A DNA stretch of 62,500 bases from Prorocentrum cordatum (lineage: Eukaryota > Sar > Dinophyceae > Prorocentrales > Prorocentraceae), in NCBI GenBank assembly GCA_963575745.1, contig CAUYUJ010013903.1, positions 334,230 to 396,729 on the forward strand. Reading direction: 5' to 3'. How positions within the stretch are numbered: the first letter of the stretch is position 1; each line of letters starts with the position of its first letter. A program made the translations under genes and the position numbers. Below the pieces are notes generated by a model, which made no database searches, was not told the origin of the DNA, and saw only the letters and a program-made list of their open reading frames with translations. Shown here one piece after another: positions 18,961-29,567 of this stretch.

Positions 18961-19380
18961 GAGACCCGGAGATCCTGGCGACTGAGCTTTTTCGAGCCTG
19001 GGGTTTTCGCTCCATTTCGGGCTCTGGGACCCTCACAGATCGATCCAGCTCGAAAATTAAGGCGCAAAGATGGGTTTTGGGGGTCGGGTCGTGTTTTTTT
19101 GCGATGTTACATTTTTTGTTGCAACGTCGGAGCCTGGGTTGCGTAACGGGGAGTGACACTGGGGGAAGCGTAGGACTTGCGTTCGCCGGATCTCGGGTTT
19201 GCAGGCGTTTTCTGACGGGGCCAGTCCCAGATTTTGGCGGTCCAGTTTTCGTGGGATGTTTGCGGCGGGAGCTCGCTTCAAGTTTAATATTGGGTCTCAC
19301 CATTTTTCTGATGGCCCCGCCAGGCCAACCCGAGTCCCCCGAACCCGAGTCTTCCGTCTCCCTAGAATGGAGGGGCGATA
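18961..19380. other. No gene seen
   Basis: Mixed sequence; no domain or repeat family recognised. Confidence 0.4.
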
Positions 19381-19556
19381 CAGTCGACCCGCATAGTAAG
19401 GATGGGCAACCTTCCCAGGGGTACCCTTGCATCCGTGCTTCCTCGGTCCATGATGGACCACTTCAGTTGGCCGCGCCCCGCTCGAGAGAGCTTCGAAATG
19501 GGCATTTCCAATGCCCTTGCATCCTTCTCTCGCGTCCTTCTGATACGAGCCGACTG
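19381..19556 (+). repeat. Family E inverted-repeat element, copy 1
   Basis: Starts CAGTCGACCCGCATAGTAAG and ends CCTTCTGATACGAGCCGACTG, whose complement matches the start, giving about 24-bp terminal inverted repeats. TA precedes the left end. A TA target with CAGT-type ends is typical of Tc1/mariner-derived MITEs (inference). Interior: GGGTACCCTTGCATCC and TGGCCGCGCCCCGCTCGAG. Confidence 0.8.
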
Positions 19557-19598
19557 GAATTGGAAGCGGGGGGGTGCAGAAAGATGCACCTCCCACAT

Positions 19599-19740
19599 TA
19601 GGGCCACACTAGGGGTCCCCGAATTAGCTGCGTATTGGCTACGAATTTGGGCCACATTAGGGGTCCCCGAGGTGCACTCCCTGGAATTGGCTACGAATTT
19701 GGGCCACATTAGGGGTCCACGAGGTGCAGCACTTCGGGGG
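19599..19740 (+). repeat. Tandem repeat, 3 units of about 50 bp
   Basis: GGGCCACATTAGGGGTCCCC repeated three times, each followed by GAATTAGCTG or GAGGTGCA and TTGGCTACGAATTT. Confidence 0.8.
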
Positions 19741-19865
19741 CCCTAACGTGGTCCAACACGGGCACGGACGGTTCACGCGTCTTCGGCCCCCCGAGTCTCA
19801 TCGCCCCAGCGGTGCACACCTCTTCGCCCCCCCCACTCATCGCCCCTCCCCCCCCCAGCAAGCTT

Positions 19866-21134
19866 GAATCGGGCACGCTTGTCTATTGGAGGAATCTTCA
19901 AACATAGTAAACATAGTCTGGGGACGACGATCATGTTTGGGCATCCTGCCAATGCTGTTTTGAATAGTTTGGCGTACGTTTGGGATATGTTGGGCGTATG
20001 TTGTGGAATTCGCCGGCCCAACGGGCCAGAGGCGTGCTAAGATCTCCGGTAACTGGTAAACAGTATTTCTAGTTCGCGCGCGCGGGGCGGCCCCTGGGGG
20101 TCCCTGGATCAAAAGTACCCCGGGCGGAGCCTGGGCGGAGCCCGGGCGGAGCCCGGGACACTCCCCCAGATCCTCCAGGATCGCCCCAAGAGGGCCCCAA
20201 GAGGCCCCCAACACAATCCAAGAGAGGTCCGAGACGCCCGAAGATCGCTCCACGGCGCCCAAGATGGCCTCCAGACGGCCCAAGACGTCTCCAAGATGAC
20301 CCAACAAGCCTCCAAGATGCCCCAAGAGACCTCCAGGAGCACTCCCAAGAGGGCCCCAAGAGGCAAAAATCAATGTTTTTTCTTAGGTTTTGGACAGATT
20401 TGGGCGTTTCAACCTTTTCGGTTCCCCGACGCCCCTAAACGGCTCAAGAGGCCTCCAAGATCGCCCCAAGAGGGCCCAAGAGGCCCTCAAAAGGGCCCCA
20501 AGACGGCCCAAGACGGCTCCAAGACGGCCCCAGAGGCCTCCAAGACGGCCCAAGAGGGCCCCAAGAACGCCCCCAACACGGTCCAAGAGAGGTCCGAGAC
20601 GCCCGAAGATCGCTCCACGACGCCCAAGATGGCCTCCGGACGGCCCAAGACGTCTCCAAGATGGCCCAAGAAGCCTCCAAGATGCCCCAAGAGGCCTCCA
20701 AGAGAACTCCCAAGAGGGCCCCAAGAGGCAAAAACCTGTGCTTTTCCTTTGGTGTTGGACAGATTTGGGCGTTTTAACCTTTTCGGTTCCCCGACGCCCC
20801 TAAACGGCTCAAGAGGCCTCCAAGATCGCCCCAAGAGGGCCCAAGAGGCCCCCATGAGGGCCCCAAGACGGCCCAAGACGGCTCCAAGACGGCCCCAGAG
20901 GCCTCCAGGATGGCACAAAAGGGCCCCAAGAACGCCCCCAACACTTCACAGCTCCCGACGCCGCAGCTCCACACTGCAAACGACCACTCGGACAGGCGAC
21001 CACGGTGCGACATTATGGGCCGGCGGAATGAGCGAAGCGATTAAATCTCTTTCTGGGCCTATTTTTTTGGGGCGTAGTTTTGGAATGTATGATTCCTACC
21101 AACATCCGCCTGCAGGAGGACGTGCCCGACCTAA
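19866..21134 (+). mobile_element. Family F element apparently split by family M array
   Basis: The left half (19866-19960) has a GGGCAC start, GGAGGAATCTTCAAACATAG and TAGTCTGGGGACGACGATCA as in other F copies. The matching right terminus, CGCCTGCAGGAGGACGTGCC CGAC, lies only at about 21111-21134. The 1.1 kb between holds the family M tandem array and other DNA. The simplest reading is an insertion into one F element, but two unrelated relics are possible. Confidence 0.5.
20172..20944. repeat. Family M tandem array, exact 365-bp period
   Basis: CCCCCAACAC recurs at 20205, 20570 and 20935, and GGGCCCCAAGAGGCAAAAA at 20351 and 20716, fixing a 365-bp period for about two copies. Each unit is built of CCAAGACGGCC-type short repeats (period about 11-12 bp) plus one A/T-rich core (GTTTTTTCTTAGGTTTTGG, and CCTTTTCGGTTCCCCGACG). 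Open frames across it are not genes. Confidence 0.85.
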
Positions 21135-21242
21135 TCGTAGGCCGCGCGCGCGAAACGCAGCGGGGGCCAGCGGCGTGCACACGAGGAGGGGTCGCGAGGG
21201 GGGGGGCGGCCTGGCGCGAAGGCGGGGGGGGTCTTCGATCGA

Positions 21243-21525
21243 GGAAATCAGCAGCCACCACAACAACAGCAGCAGCAGCAACACCAACGACAGCAACAAT
21301 AGCCACAGCCGCAACCACAACCACAACCACGACCACGACAACAACTACCACAACAACAACAAGCAGCACAACAAAAACAACAACACCACCAACAACAACA
21401 ACAACAAACATAACAACAACAACGACAACAATGACACCAATACCAACACCAACACCAACACCACCAACAACAACAAACACAACAACAACAATAACAACAC
21501 AACAACAACAACAACAACAACAATC
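21243..21525. repeat. CAA/CAN trinucleotide tract
   Basis: AACAACAACACCAACAACAA-type repeat with occasional G. Gives poly-Asn/Thr/Gln on plus and poly-Val/Leu on minus; non-coding. Confidence 0.9.
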
Positions 21526-22450
21526 ATTTTACCCGAACGCTCAGTGTTCTCCCCAGTGCCAGGGTTTTCTTGCGACACCAGCCAATACCCCCACTTCGTG
21601 GGGGGGCCGTTCAAGCTCTACCAAATATCCAAACGACTCTTCGAGACCACCCACACCCAGCTTCCCGCCCTATGACGTTGGGACACTTCACTTCGTGGCG
21701 TGCGGACGACCCTGGCTACTACACTGGCGTGGGGTACACACCCACAGAGGTTGATCACATCTGTTACATATGATGTGGTACACGGTACACGTGAGATGGT
21801 ACGCAGTGCCAAGATAGTTGGTCACATTTTTGGGGCAAATTCGTGGGGATGCGATTACAGAAGTACATGTGTTACACTGATGTTATACAGTCCCAAGGAT
21901 GACGCATGCATTGCTCATAGACTCATGGCGCTATGATCCTAACTCTCAGTGCCCAACGCGCGCGTGCACAGCCAGACGGAGGGAGAGAAACACATGTATA
22001 CAAGGTTCGTGACATACGCACGGTCCACCATGTTGTAAACGATCGCATGCACGGTAAGTTCTGAAATTATACGTATGTACAAGCAGACATGCGAGGGAGA
22101 AAGGGAGATGGCCATCGACAGTTCCAATACGGCTCCAAGGCGGAAGAGGGGGAGGAGGAGCAGGACAAGGAGGAAAGGAGAGAAGCGAGAAAGGAAGAAC
22201 GCAGACGGCGCGGCTCTGGACACAAAGGGGTGCCATACTTTCTCCTGCTTTCGCAAACAGGTCCAGTCACACGTAGGGGTATACTCAACCGAATGGTCTT
22301 CGCATCCAGAAGCATACTAAAGGCGCGACGCATCGTCGTCTGCGATGGCGCGGAGCGGGCGCGTGGGTGCCCGGCTGCCTGGCTGATACACGTGCGGGCC
22401 TGGCTGATACCCGTGCGGTCCCGATTGCCCAATGAGTGCACTTCGTCTCG
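21526..22450. other. Unique sequence, no gene recognised
   Basis: Mixed composition. Includes repeated GGTACAC and TGTTACA elements around 21730-21880. An open frame at 22089-22556 (plus) begins in Arg/Glu-rich low complexity and has no domain I recognise. Confidence 0.35.
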
Positions 22451-22797
22451 TTTTTTGCAAGGGATGGTGGCCCTCGCAGGCGCGCAACCGTTGTTGGAGA
22501 AGTTCAAAGCACCTGAAGAAGTAGCACGCAAAGACCCTTTTGACAGAAATGTTTAAAAAGTGGTGTGTTTCCTATGAATCCGCAAGAGCGCGCGGAAGGA
22601 CATTTTGACAATTTTTTCTTAAAAAACCATTGGGTTTTTGATGTTTTTATGTTAAAATCGTTACGAAACCTAAGGTTTTGGAAGGATTTCGTCTTGCGAG
22701 CGCGAATGTCCACTTTACCTTATTTTTTGCAAGGGATTCTTGAAATTTGATCAACTAAGAACAAGAATTTTCATTTTCTATTGTTTTTTGCAAGGGA
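22451..22797 (+). repeat. A/T-rich tract with three TTTTTTGCAAGGG repeats
   Basis: TTTTTTGCAAGGGA occurs at 22451, 22723 and 22784. The first and second copies are each preceded by a TCTTGCG or TCGTCTCG context and a GTCCACTT or GTGCACTT motif. The sequence between is unusually A/T-rich and unique. Not coding. Confidence 0.6.
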
Positions 22798-23267
22798 AAA
22801 CGAGCGTCAACAAAAAACCGGATCCGGGGGTAATCCACTTTTCTGAAGCTTTCGCAGAAAAATGATGAAAATGTAGCTGCGGCCTAGGTTTTGGGCGGGG
22901 GGCGTGCACCAGGGGGTCCAACAATAATTATTCTTTAGAAGTAATAGTGTTCAACAACAACAACAACGACAGTCCGCACCGCAGAACCTCACTTGAGCCA
23001 CGCGCCCAGGGACAGCGAACGACCGTTCGGCCCCCTGGCTCTGATATGCCCATGGCCTTCGGGAGCTCCGCGCTGCGCTTCTCTCGGGGCGGCGCCGTGC
23101 AGCCCCTGGGCGGCGCCTCCGGGGGCCGAGGGCCCCGGAGCGCTGCGCCTCGCGAAATCTCTGCGACGGCGCGGTGTTTTCGCTGCTCCCCGCCCCGGGA
23201 AGATGCTGGGCGTCTCGCATCGGGGCCTAAGAGACGGGGGTCAATGCACACGGGGGTCAGCCAGAGC
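22798..23267. other. No gene seen
   Basis: Contains a fragment GCGTGCACCAGGGGGTCCAA (22901-22920) like the centre of family A, then GC-rich sequence with chance open frames. Confidence 0.4.
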
Positions 23268-23425
23268 GCCGGATCTTGCAGGATCTGCAGGGTCAGGGTC
23301 GCCATGACCTTGGTTTGGGTGCAGGATCTTGCAGGATCCTTCGCATTGACCCAGGTTTGGGTGCAGGATTTTGCAGGATTCTGTGAGGCTTGACTGACCC
23401 GGGTCAGGGTTGACCCGGGTCAGAA
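23268..23425. repeat. Tandem GGATCTTGCAGGAT / GACCCGGGTCAGG repeats
   Basis: TTTGGGTGCAGGATCTTGCA in two or three copies, then paired GACCCGGGTCAG palindromes. Local tandem duplication. Confidence 0.7.
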
Positions 23426-23469
23426 GATCCCCGATCGCAAATTGCGCGTCCGATTAAATTCGGGCCCAC

Positions 23470-23560
23470 AATTCGAAGAAGAAATAATACAACAATCACA
23501 AATTGTGAGCGCTCCGCGCGGGTGTCTTGGATCCGCGCGGCGCGCCGAGGGTTTATGTTC
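23470..23560. repeat. Family A element, short form
   Basis: The upstream ATTCGAAGAAGAAAT segment matches the starts at 1 and 408. Then GAGCGCTCCGCGCGGGTGTC, TTGGATCCGCGCGGCGCGCC and GGGTTTATGTTCATGG. The hairpin is truncated. Confidence 0.65.
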
Positions 23561-25679
23561 ATGGCGTTTTTTCTTTCTAGTGAAGCAAAAGATGATGGGC
23601 GTCTCGCAAGACGAACGTCCGATAAATTCGATCCCGCAACGGTCGCCCCCTAAACGGTGCCTGAGGACGCTGTGCCCCGCATGGTGAGGAGGACTCGACA
23701 CCTGGCCGCAGACGACAATGAGGTGCACACAAGCTGCACACATTCGTGAGTGCGACGTGTGCTTGAGCAATTCTGCGAACAGGTGCGGCGATCGTCCAAA
23801 TGTGTCGTTCACGTTTCCGATTTGGTCAACGTGGCAGTTTGATCCATCCCCGCGCATGCGCGCGAACCGTAGGAGTTACTGGTTGCGTTTCAGTGCGCAC
23901 GCCATTCTCTCTCTCTATGCGCACGCACGCGTTTCCGACTTAGTGCGTTGCCGCGCTGGTTGGCGCGCCCAGTCGGCACGTTTATCGTATCACTGTGCAG
24001 CAAAAACCATGCATTAGCAAAGTGACATGGGGTGGCTGTCGACTTGTTCAAGGACCCTGCGGCTTGGCCCTGATAGACTCAAGAGAGAGCCTGCGGTTCT
24101 GAAGTCGTTGAAGCACTTTCTATTCAGTCTGGTTCGGCAAGTCGTCTTGGATCTTCTTTGTGTGCTTTGGTGTGCTGGGGGGAGGGGCATACGGATTGGC
24201 GCGGAATGAATTACGATGTTCCCGGCAGTGACATACAGGCAGAAAGCGCGCAACCAGTCGAATTGTTCGAATGACAGAATTAGTTGAAATAGCTTGTCTG
24301 AGAATTCCATGAGAATTCCGCATGCCTCCTGTACTAGGTTTCCCCAAATCACGACCATGCTTTGACCCCTTGATGCAGCGTAGCGTTGGTCGTGAGTTTG
24401 TCTTTGTCTGCGCGCCCAGCGCAGTTGCATGCGTGCGATGCCCCGTGAAGGGGCATGTGCCCAGCCCTAATCCAGAATCTGCTTATGTGTATGACTCCTT
24501 TTCGCTCCCTAAGCAGCGCACGCCTGGCGTCAGCGGATCCAGCAGGAGCTAAGGGAAGGGCTCTTCTCGCCTCCTTCCCCCTCTATCTGAAGGAACCGGG
24601 GATACAGCATCGCGCGGGCTTTCACTTCGGATTGCCCATCCTATTTTCATTCTTTCTGCCAGGCTACAAGGGAGAAGAACCACCCCCACCCAGATAAGTG
24701 GCGTTTAGTTGCTCAAGAGCCCCGTGAGTTCGCTACACGCTAACTTGCCTTGTCCCGTTCGATAGCTTCTTCGGGCGTGTTTTCCTCAGGGCCTCTGTCA
24801 TTGGGGTGCTCGTGTTTCGGGTGTTTCTCTTGCCTTCCTCGTTCACATCCGTTGACGCAGGATTGTATCCCAGCGTGTCGTCTGCACCATTGACAGATCC
24901 TGACCTGTGCCTCCCTCCCTTCTTGCCGCGAGAATCTTGCAAGTACTCGTCAGGGCAAGCATCACAGTTATCAAGGCGGATGCGACGGGACGAGGCCCGT
25001 CGATCAGTGCATACCTTTGGAGTATTGTGGTAAGGGGTTCTGCCACGCAGTCTGTCACGATGATCACCAGTCAGTGTGCTGGCCCGCTTTTTGCGTTTTC
25101 CCCGTGCAGCTCCGCCGATAGCACGCAGCTCGTGTCGGCCTTCATTACATCGCCTGAATCGTACTGAAGGGCTGTGCCGGACAAGCACACGCTGGCGCTG
25201 CCAGCACACGTTCCGAGGATCGTCGACTGCAGCCCGGGGTCCAGGGCCTGAGCAGGCCAAGATCGCCCGTTGCGACACCATGCGGCGCAAGTACTCATCG
25301 GTCGTTGAAAGTAGGTGTTTGGGGATTCCCAGATTCTCATCTACTTTAGGCGCCTTGCTACTTCAATCAGCGAGCGTTTTCCCCATTTCCTGTTCATCTG
25401 TGAGGGGCGGGCGGAAACCCGATCTGCTTCCCACGCCTTCCTACTTCATGTTTCTGCCTACTTCTTCAGACCGATGGGTATCTCAGGATCCCCGTCCCTT
25501 GCCTCTCGGGTCGGACGCATGGGGGATGGGCGAATGGGAGGGGGCTACGAGATCTGCTGCACTGCATGCAGCTGGTCCCGGCACCACCGCCGGGCGCCCT
25601 TCCTGGTCTCCCTTTAGCGCTGGGGAGGCTCCGCGGGGCCAGCGAGCGACGCGAGCTGCTTCGCTCACCCTCCCTTTTA
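23561..25679. other. About 2 kb of unique sequence; candidate intron/exon territory
   Basis: The longest stretch without a recognised repeat family. Base composition is more balanced, and open frames on both strands have protein-like composition. A minus-strand frame at 24014-24430 encodes a 138-residue reading with a hydrophobic helix-like segment. Another minus frame at 24733-25290 encodes 185 residues, basic and Cys-containing. I recognise neither. If a host gene lies in this window, this is one of two likely places. Confidence 0.35.
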
Positions 25680-25831
25680 CAGTCCACCTTCCCAAGGGTA
25701 CCCTTGCGTCCTCGCCCCTTCGGCCCATCCTTGGGCCACTTTGGCTGGCCGCGCCCCGCTCGAGCAGCCTTGAAATGGCGTTCCACGGCCCTTGCATCCT
25801 CATCGCGCATCCTTCTGATACGGGCCGGCTG
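25680..25831 (+). repeat. Family E element, copy 2 (short)
   Basis: TA then CAGTCCACCTTCCCAAGGGT, ACCCTTGCGTCC, TGGCCGCGCCCCGCTCGAGC and CATCCTTCTGATACGGGCCG GCTG. The left inverted repeat is shortened relative to 19381. Confidence 0.75.
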
Positions 25832-26101
25832 TTCTCCCACTCCTGCCTGGCCCGATCATCGGTCTCCTCGCCTCCCTCCGGGCGTGGGGGCCGGCCCAGA
25901 AGCCCTCTTCCGCAGCCTCTTCGAGGGCTGCGGGAGCATCGTCTCGACCAAGCTCTTCGCGGACCGGGGGCTCCCCCGCGCTGCGTGCTGCTTACTCCTT
26001 CCCCAGGAGGATGGCGACGACACGATCACTCGCCACGAGGGCGAGAGGGCCCGAGGGAAGTCGGCGGTCTGTTTTTCCGGTCCTGGGGCGCTTCCTAGAT
26101 T

Positions 26102-26258
26102 TCAGTCGGGCGTGTCCCCCTACAGGAGGAAAATTCAAAAATAGTCAACAAAACTAGTCTGGGGACGATCTTTTGACTATAGACTATGTTTGGGGTATGT
26201 TGACAGTATTCTTGATTTCTCGTTCAAAAGCCGCCTGTGGGGGGCCATGCCCGAGCCA
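26102..26258 (+). repeat. Family F element, copy at 26.1 kb
   Basis: CAGTCGGGCGTGTCCCCCTA with CAGGAGGAA at left, TAGTCTGGGGACGATC inside, CGCCTGTGGGGGGCCATGCC CGAG at right. AGATTTC occurs just outside both ends (26095 and 26265), suggesting an eroded target duplication. Confidence 0.75.
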
Positions 26259-26314
26259 ACCCCAGATTTCTGCTTCCGGTGCCCGTCGTCAGGTCCCGGG
26301 GCCATCAAACATGG

Positions 26315-26412
26315 ACCGTCCTGGCGGCGTGCCCGGCGCCGCGCTTGGCGCGCTCCGCGCGCCACGCGGGGAGGGTCCACCGCCGATCCGAGGAGTCCGC
26401 GCGGAGCTCCGA
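26315..26412. repeat. Family A element, right-hand part
   Basis: GGCGCGCTCCGCGCGCCACG hairpin centre, then GATCCGAGGAGTCCGCGCGG AGCTCC. The left arm is lost. Followed by TGTATGGTTATATATGG. Confidence 0.65.
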
Positions 26413-26434
26413 AGATGTATGGTTATATATGGAG

Positions 26435-27170
26435 GCACCCTCAGTCCGTGAAGCTCCTGCAGATGCTTGAGATGAATGCTCGCGGCGCCAAGGCGCGAGC
26501 CACGTTTTGAAAAGGAGCCGCCCTCAATCCGTGAAGCTCTTGCAGTTTTTCGAAATGGATGTGCGCCGCGCTAAGGCGAGAGCCGCATCTTGAAAGCCAC
26601 GCGCCCGCAATCAGTGAAACTCTTGAACATGTTTTACACGAATGTGCGCCGCGCTAAGGCGAGAGCAACATTTTGAAAACGACCCGCCCTCCATCTGTGA
26701 AGCTGTTGTCAATATTCAAGTTTCAGGGTCATAAATCGTGAGGAAGTCTCAGGCGAAACACCCGGCCCGCCCTTAAAACTGGCCTCGGGGTGCGACAGGG
26801 AGAAATTACTTTTAAGGAAAAAGGAATGCAGGAGTAGGAGGAGGAGGAGGAAGGAGGAAGAGAAGGAGTGTAAGTAGGAGGAGGGTAAGGAGAGAGAGGG
26901 AGGAGGAGAAGGAGAAGGAGGAGGAGGAGGAGGAGGAGGAGCAGACGTGCCAGGAGGAGGAGTGCCAGGAGGAGGAGTGCCAGGAGGGGGGGGATAAGAT
27001 TCAAGCAGTAACGGGAGAGCAGGACTAGAAGGAACAGCTGCGGATGAGAACAGGACCAGGAGGGGGACGAGGAGGAAAAGGAGGAGGAGGAGGAGGCGGA
27101 AGTGCAGGAGGAGGAGCAGGAGGAGGACCAGGAGGGGAAGGAGAAGGCGCATAAAGAGAACGACCATGGG
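26435..27170 (+). mobile_element. Composite repeat P, partial copy (D units, tail, GGA)
   Basis: Three D units (26435-26700) followed by the same tail as P copies 1 and 2 (GAGGAAGTCTCAGGCGAAAC and CTCGGGGTGCGACAGGGAG to 26835), then a GGA tract to 27170. The leader and CAGTGTAA module are absent, so it is 5'-truncated or a separate arrangement. Confidence 0.75.
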
Positions 27171-27487
27171 AGAAGAGACGGAACGCGGACAGGACGAGAT
27201 GGACGGCGAGGAGAGGAGAGGCAGAAGCAGCAGCGGGAAGCTTCCAGGGGAAGCCCCTGGATGTCCCCAGAGGCCTCCGGAGGTCACCGCGGGGATGCCT
27301 CGGCGGGCCTCTCGGGGTGCGAGAGGGCTGCAAAGCTTGATCCGGTTGAAACCGCCACTCTGCCGAGTCGAGTAGCGACTCAGCCCGAGTGGGGCCACGT
27401 TCGTCCAGGCCTTCCAGATGGGGATGGGTCCTGGGCGGCGGGGGGAATCCCCCCCCCCCGGCCTGCCCTGGAGTGCTTTCTGGCCGT
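27171..27487. other. No gene seen
   Basis: Mixed GC-rich sequence; open frames only from base skew. Confidence 0.4.
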
Positions 27488-27674
27488 GCGGTAGGTTCAC
27501 GTCGCGTCGACTGGCGGCGACCCCGCTGCCGGCGTTCAAACGGTGAACGCTGCCGGCGACCCCGAATCGCCCCGTGTTGAGCGATCGGACGTTTCTGAAA
27601 CGGCCCATCGCTCACGGTGGAGTGATCCCGGCGGTGTCAGGAGCCAACGCCGAGGTCGGCACGACACGAATTTG
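27488..27674. repeat. Family I inverted-repeat element, copy 2
   Basis: GTAGGTTCACGTCGCGTCGA at left and GAGGTCGGCACGACACGAAT at right. Interior GGCGTTCAAACGGTGAACGC and CGGCGACCCCGAATCG as at 7775. Confidence 0.75.
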
Positions 27675-27709
27675 CCATAGTCGGTTTCACGTGGCGACGG
27701 GGGCGCCCC

Positions 27710-27731
27710 AGAGAGAGAGAGAGAGAGAGAG
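27710..27731. repeat. (GA)n microsatellite
   Basis: Eleven GA dinucleotides. Confidence 0.95.
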
Positions 27732-28116
27732 GGTAGGCCCAGGAGGGGCCAGGAGCATGCAGAGGCGGTCTGGATCGTTGCTCAACTTGATTATTCCGCC
27801 TCTCCCGCCTGCTCCGCGTTCGCACTACTGCCGCACTTCACGCTCTTCTCCTTCCTCTTGCACTCTTCCTCTGGGGATGTTCTTTGGGCATGTCCCTGCA
27901 AGAGATTCAGTGGCTGAGGGACGCAGCAGCCTCGAGTGAATTCATGTCTGGCCAGCGTCAAACACATGCCGCGGCTTTGGGATGTGAGTGGGCGGCCTGG
28001 GCCTCCAGCGCGGCGTGCGGCCGGGGGCGTTGCATGTGCCGCCCGCTGCGCGGGGGCTGTCCTGGCCGGGCCCTGCGGTGCCCGCAGGCCCCCTCTTCGG
28101 GTCATGAGATCGTTTC
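27732..28116. other. No gene recognised
   Basis: Mixed sequence. An open frame at 27884-28110 starts with a protein-like stretch (MGMSLQEIQWLRDAAASSEF) that is not low complexity, but no domain is recognisable. Confidence 0.3.
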
Positions 28117-28315
28117 CGGCGGCGAGCGCCGGGGGGGGAGCGAGAAGGAGAAGGCCTTCTCGGAAGGCCCAGAAGTCCCGCGGCCTTCCGAGAAGTTTCC
28201 TGAGCCTTCCCCGAAGGCACAGAAGATTTCTCAGAAGGCGCGCGGGCTTCTGAGAAGTCCCGCCGCCTCCTGAGACGATCTCCTCCTTCTCACTTCCCCC
28301 CCTCGCTCACCGCCG
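28117..28315. repeat. Family B inverted-repeat element
   Basis: Termini CGGCGGCGAGCG with G-run and TTCCCCCCCTCGCTCACCGC CG. Subterminal GAGAAGGAGAAGGCCTTCTC palindromes and several CTTCTGAGAAG repeats inside. About 200 bp; no coding capacity. The interior is essentially a series of AGAAGGCCTTCT-type stems. Confidence 0.8.
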
Positions 28316-28607
28316 ATATCCTGGCGAAAGGCCCAACCAGATGCAGTTCTGGGTGGCGCTCCCTTTGAGAATCATCGCCTTCGGTGGCGCTCCCTATAGG
28401 GCCGTGGGAAGAGTCACGACAGAAAGTCTGATTTCGCTGTGTGCTGCCTCCCCTCAGCGGGCCTCGGGGCCGTCCCCCCCCCAAAAAAAGCTCGGGACGA
28501 ACAGCCGGTCCCGGGGAAGTGGTCCTGCGATGCCCGCAGACCCTTCTCGGGTCACGAGAGAAGAGATCACGGCGGAGGGGCCTTCGCTACAGTCGGCCCA
28601 GATTTCG

Positions 28608-28745
28608 TAGGTCGGCCCTGCCGAATCAAGGGTACCCTTGTGTCCTGTGTCTCGCGACCCATGCTTCCTACATTCCTGTGGCAATGTGGCCCTCGGAAGG
28701 GTCTTGTATCCTCTCGCGTGTCCTGTCCAATCGAGTCCGCCTGTA
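28608..28745 (+). repeat. Family E-related element, copy 2
   Basis: Long identical blocks with 15602-15737 (for example GGCCCTCGGAAGGGTCTTGT). Contains GGGTACCCTTGTGTCC as in family E. Confidence 0.75.
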
Positions 28746-28859
28746 TGTTCTGCCTCCCTTCAGCGGGCCTCGGGGCCGTCTCAAGAAACGACTCGGGTCC
28801 AGGTCGCCGCCGCCGCCGCTCTTTTGCGGCACGTAGTCGGGCCTCGGTGGCTCCTGGAG

Positions 28860-29070
28860 CGCGCAGCAGATACGCGCTTGTGCGTACGCACCTTGACGGC
28901 AGCAGGTCCTGCGACCACGCCTTCGCATAAGCATGAGCTGCACGATGTGGCAGCGATGCGACTCCCCAGGACGCTGCGCTTGCGTTTGCACCTGGCTGCA
29001 GCAGATCCTGCGACTATGCATCGGCAAGCATGCGCCGCCCGACGTGGCAGCGATGCGACTCCGTGGAGAG
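28860..29070 (+). repeat. Two-unit tandem repeat of about 107 bp
   Basis: Each unit has CGCTTGTGCGTACGCACCTT or GCTTGCGTTTGCACCTGG, GCAGCAGATCCTGCGAC, CAAGCATG and a final GTGGCAGCGATGCGACTCC. The second unit ends at about 29063. Confidence 0.7.
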
Positions 29071-29083
29071 CGAACAGAACGGT

Positions 29084-29430
29084 ATGGCATAAATTTGGCC
29101 GCCGTCGGGGTCACCTGCCCCCCCCGTGCGGCAGGAGAAGGGGTATAAATTTTGCAGCCGCTCGGGGAGACAAGCGCCCCCGACGTCGGCAAAGTTAGTT
29201 TTATATCATTATCTGTTGCCTAAGATTGAGTCGGGCATGTCCCTCTACAGGAGGAACATTCAAGAGTATTCAAGCAATAGTCTGGGGACGATCATTCACT
29301 TTTCAAATGTTTTGGCTATCTTCTATTTTTCTTCTCACGTCCGCCTGTAGGAGGACATGCCCGACCTATCCGTAGGGGGGTAAACTTCGCAGCCGCCCAG
29401 GGGGCAGGCGTCCCCGACGGCGAGACGGTG
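29084..29430 (+). repeat. Three TAAATTTTGCAGCCG-type repeats around a family F element
   Basis: ATAAATTTGGCCGCCGTCGG (29090), ATAAATTTTGCAGCCGCTCG (29145) and TAAACTTCGCAGCCGCCC (29381) are followed by related GC-rich text. The F element at 29230-29365 separates the second and third. Confidence 0.6.
29230..29365 (+). repeat. Family F inverted-repeat element, reference copy
   Basis: GTCGGGCATGTCCCTCTACA GGAGG and CCTGTAGGAGGACATGCCCG AC are terminal inverted repeats of about 25 bp. Internal TAGTCTGGGGACGATC. 136 bp; a MITE by structure. Confidence 0.85.
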
Positions 29431-29567
29431 CTTTCGTGCCCGTCTCTGCCGCCCGTCGCGTTTCGTGTTGCTGCGTCGCCTGGATCTGAGGGTCTGGGCG
29501 GCGTGCCAGAGATTTGTGTCCTGAGCCACCGCGTCTTGGAGTGTCGGGTTCTCTTCCCCAGAAATCA

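Noticed and set aside
20296-21675. 459-residue ORF
   Set aside because: It spans the 365-bp family M array and the CAA tract; the composition is repeat-derived.
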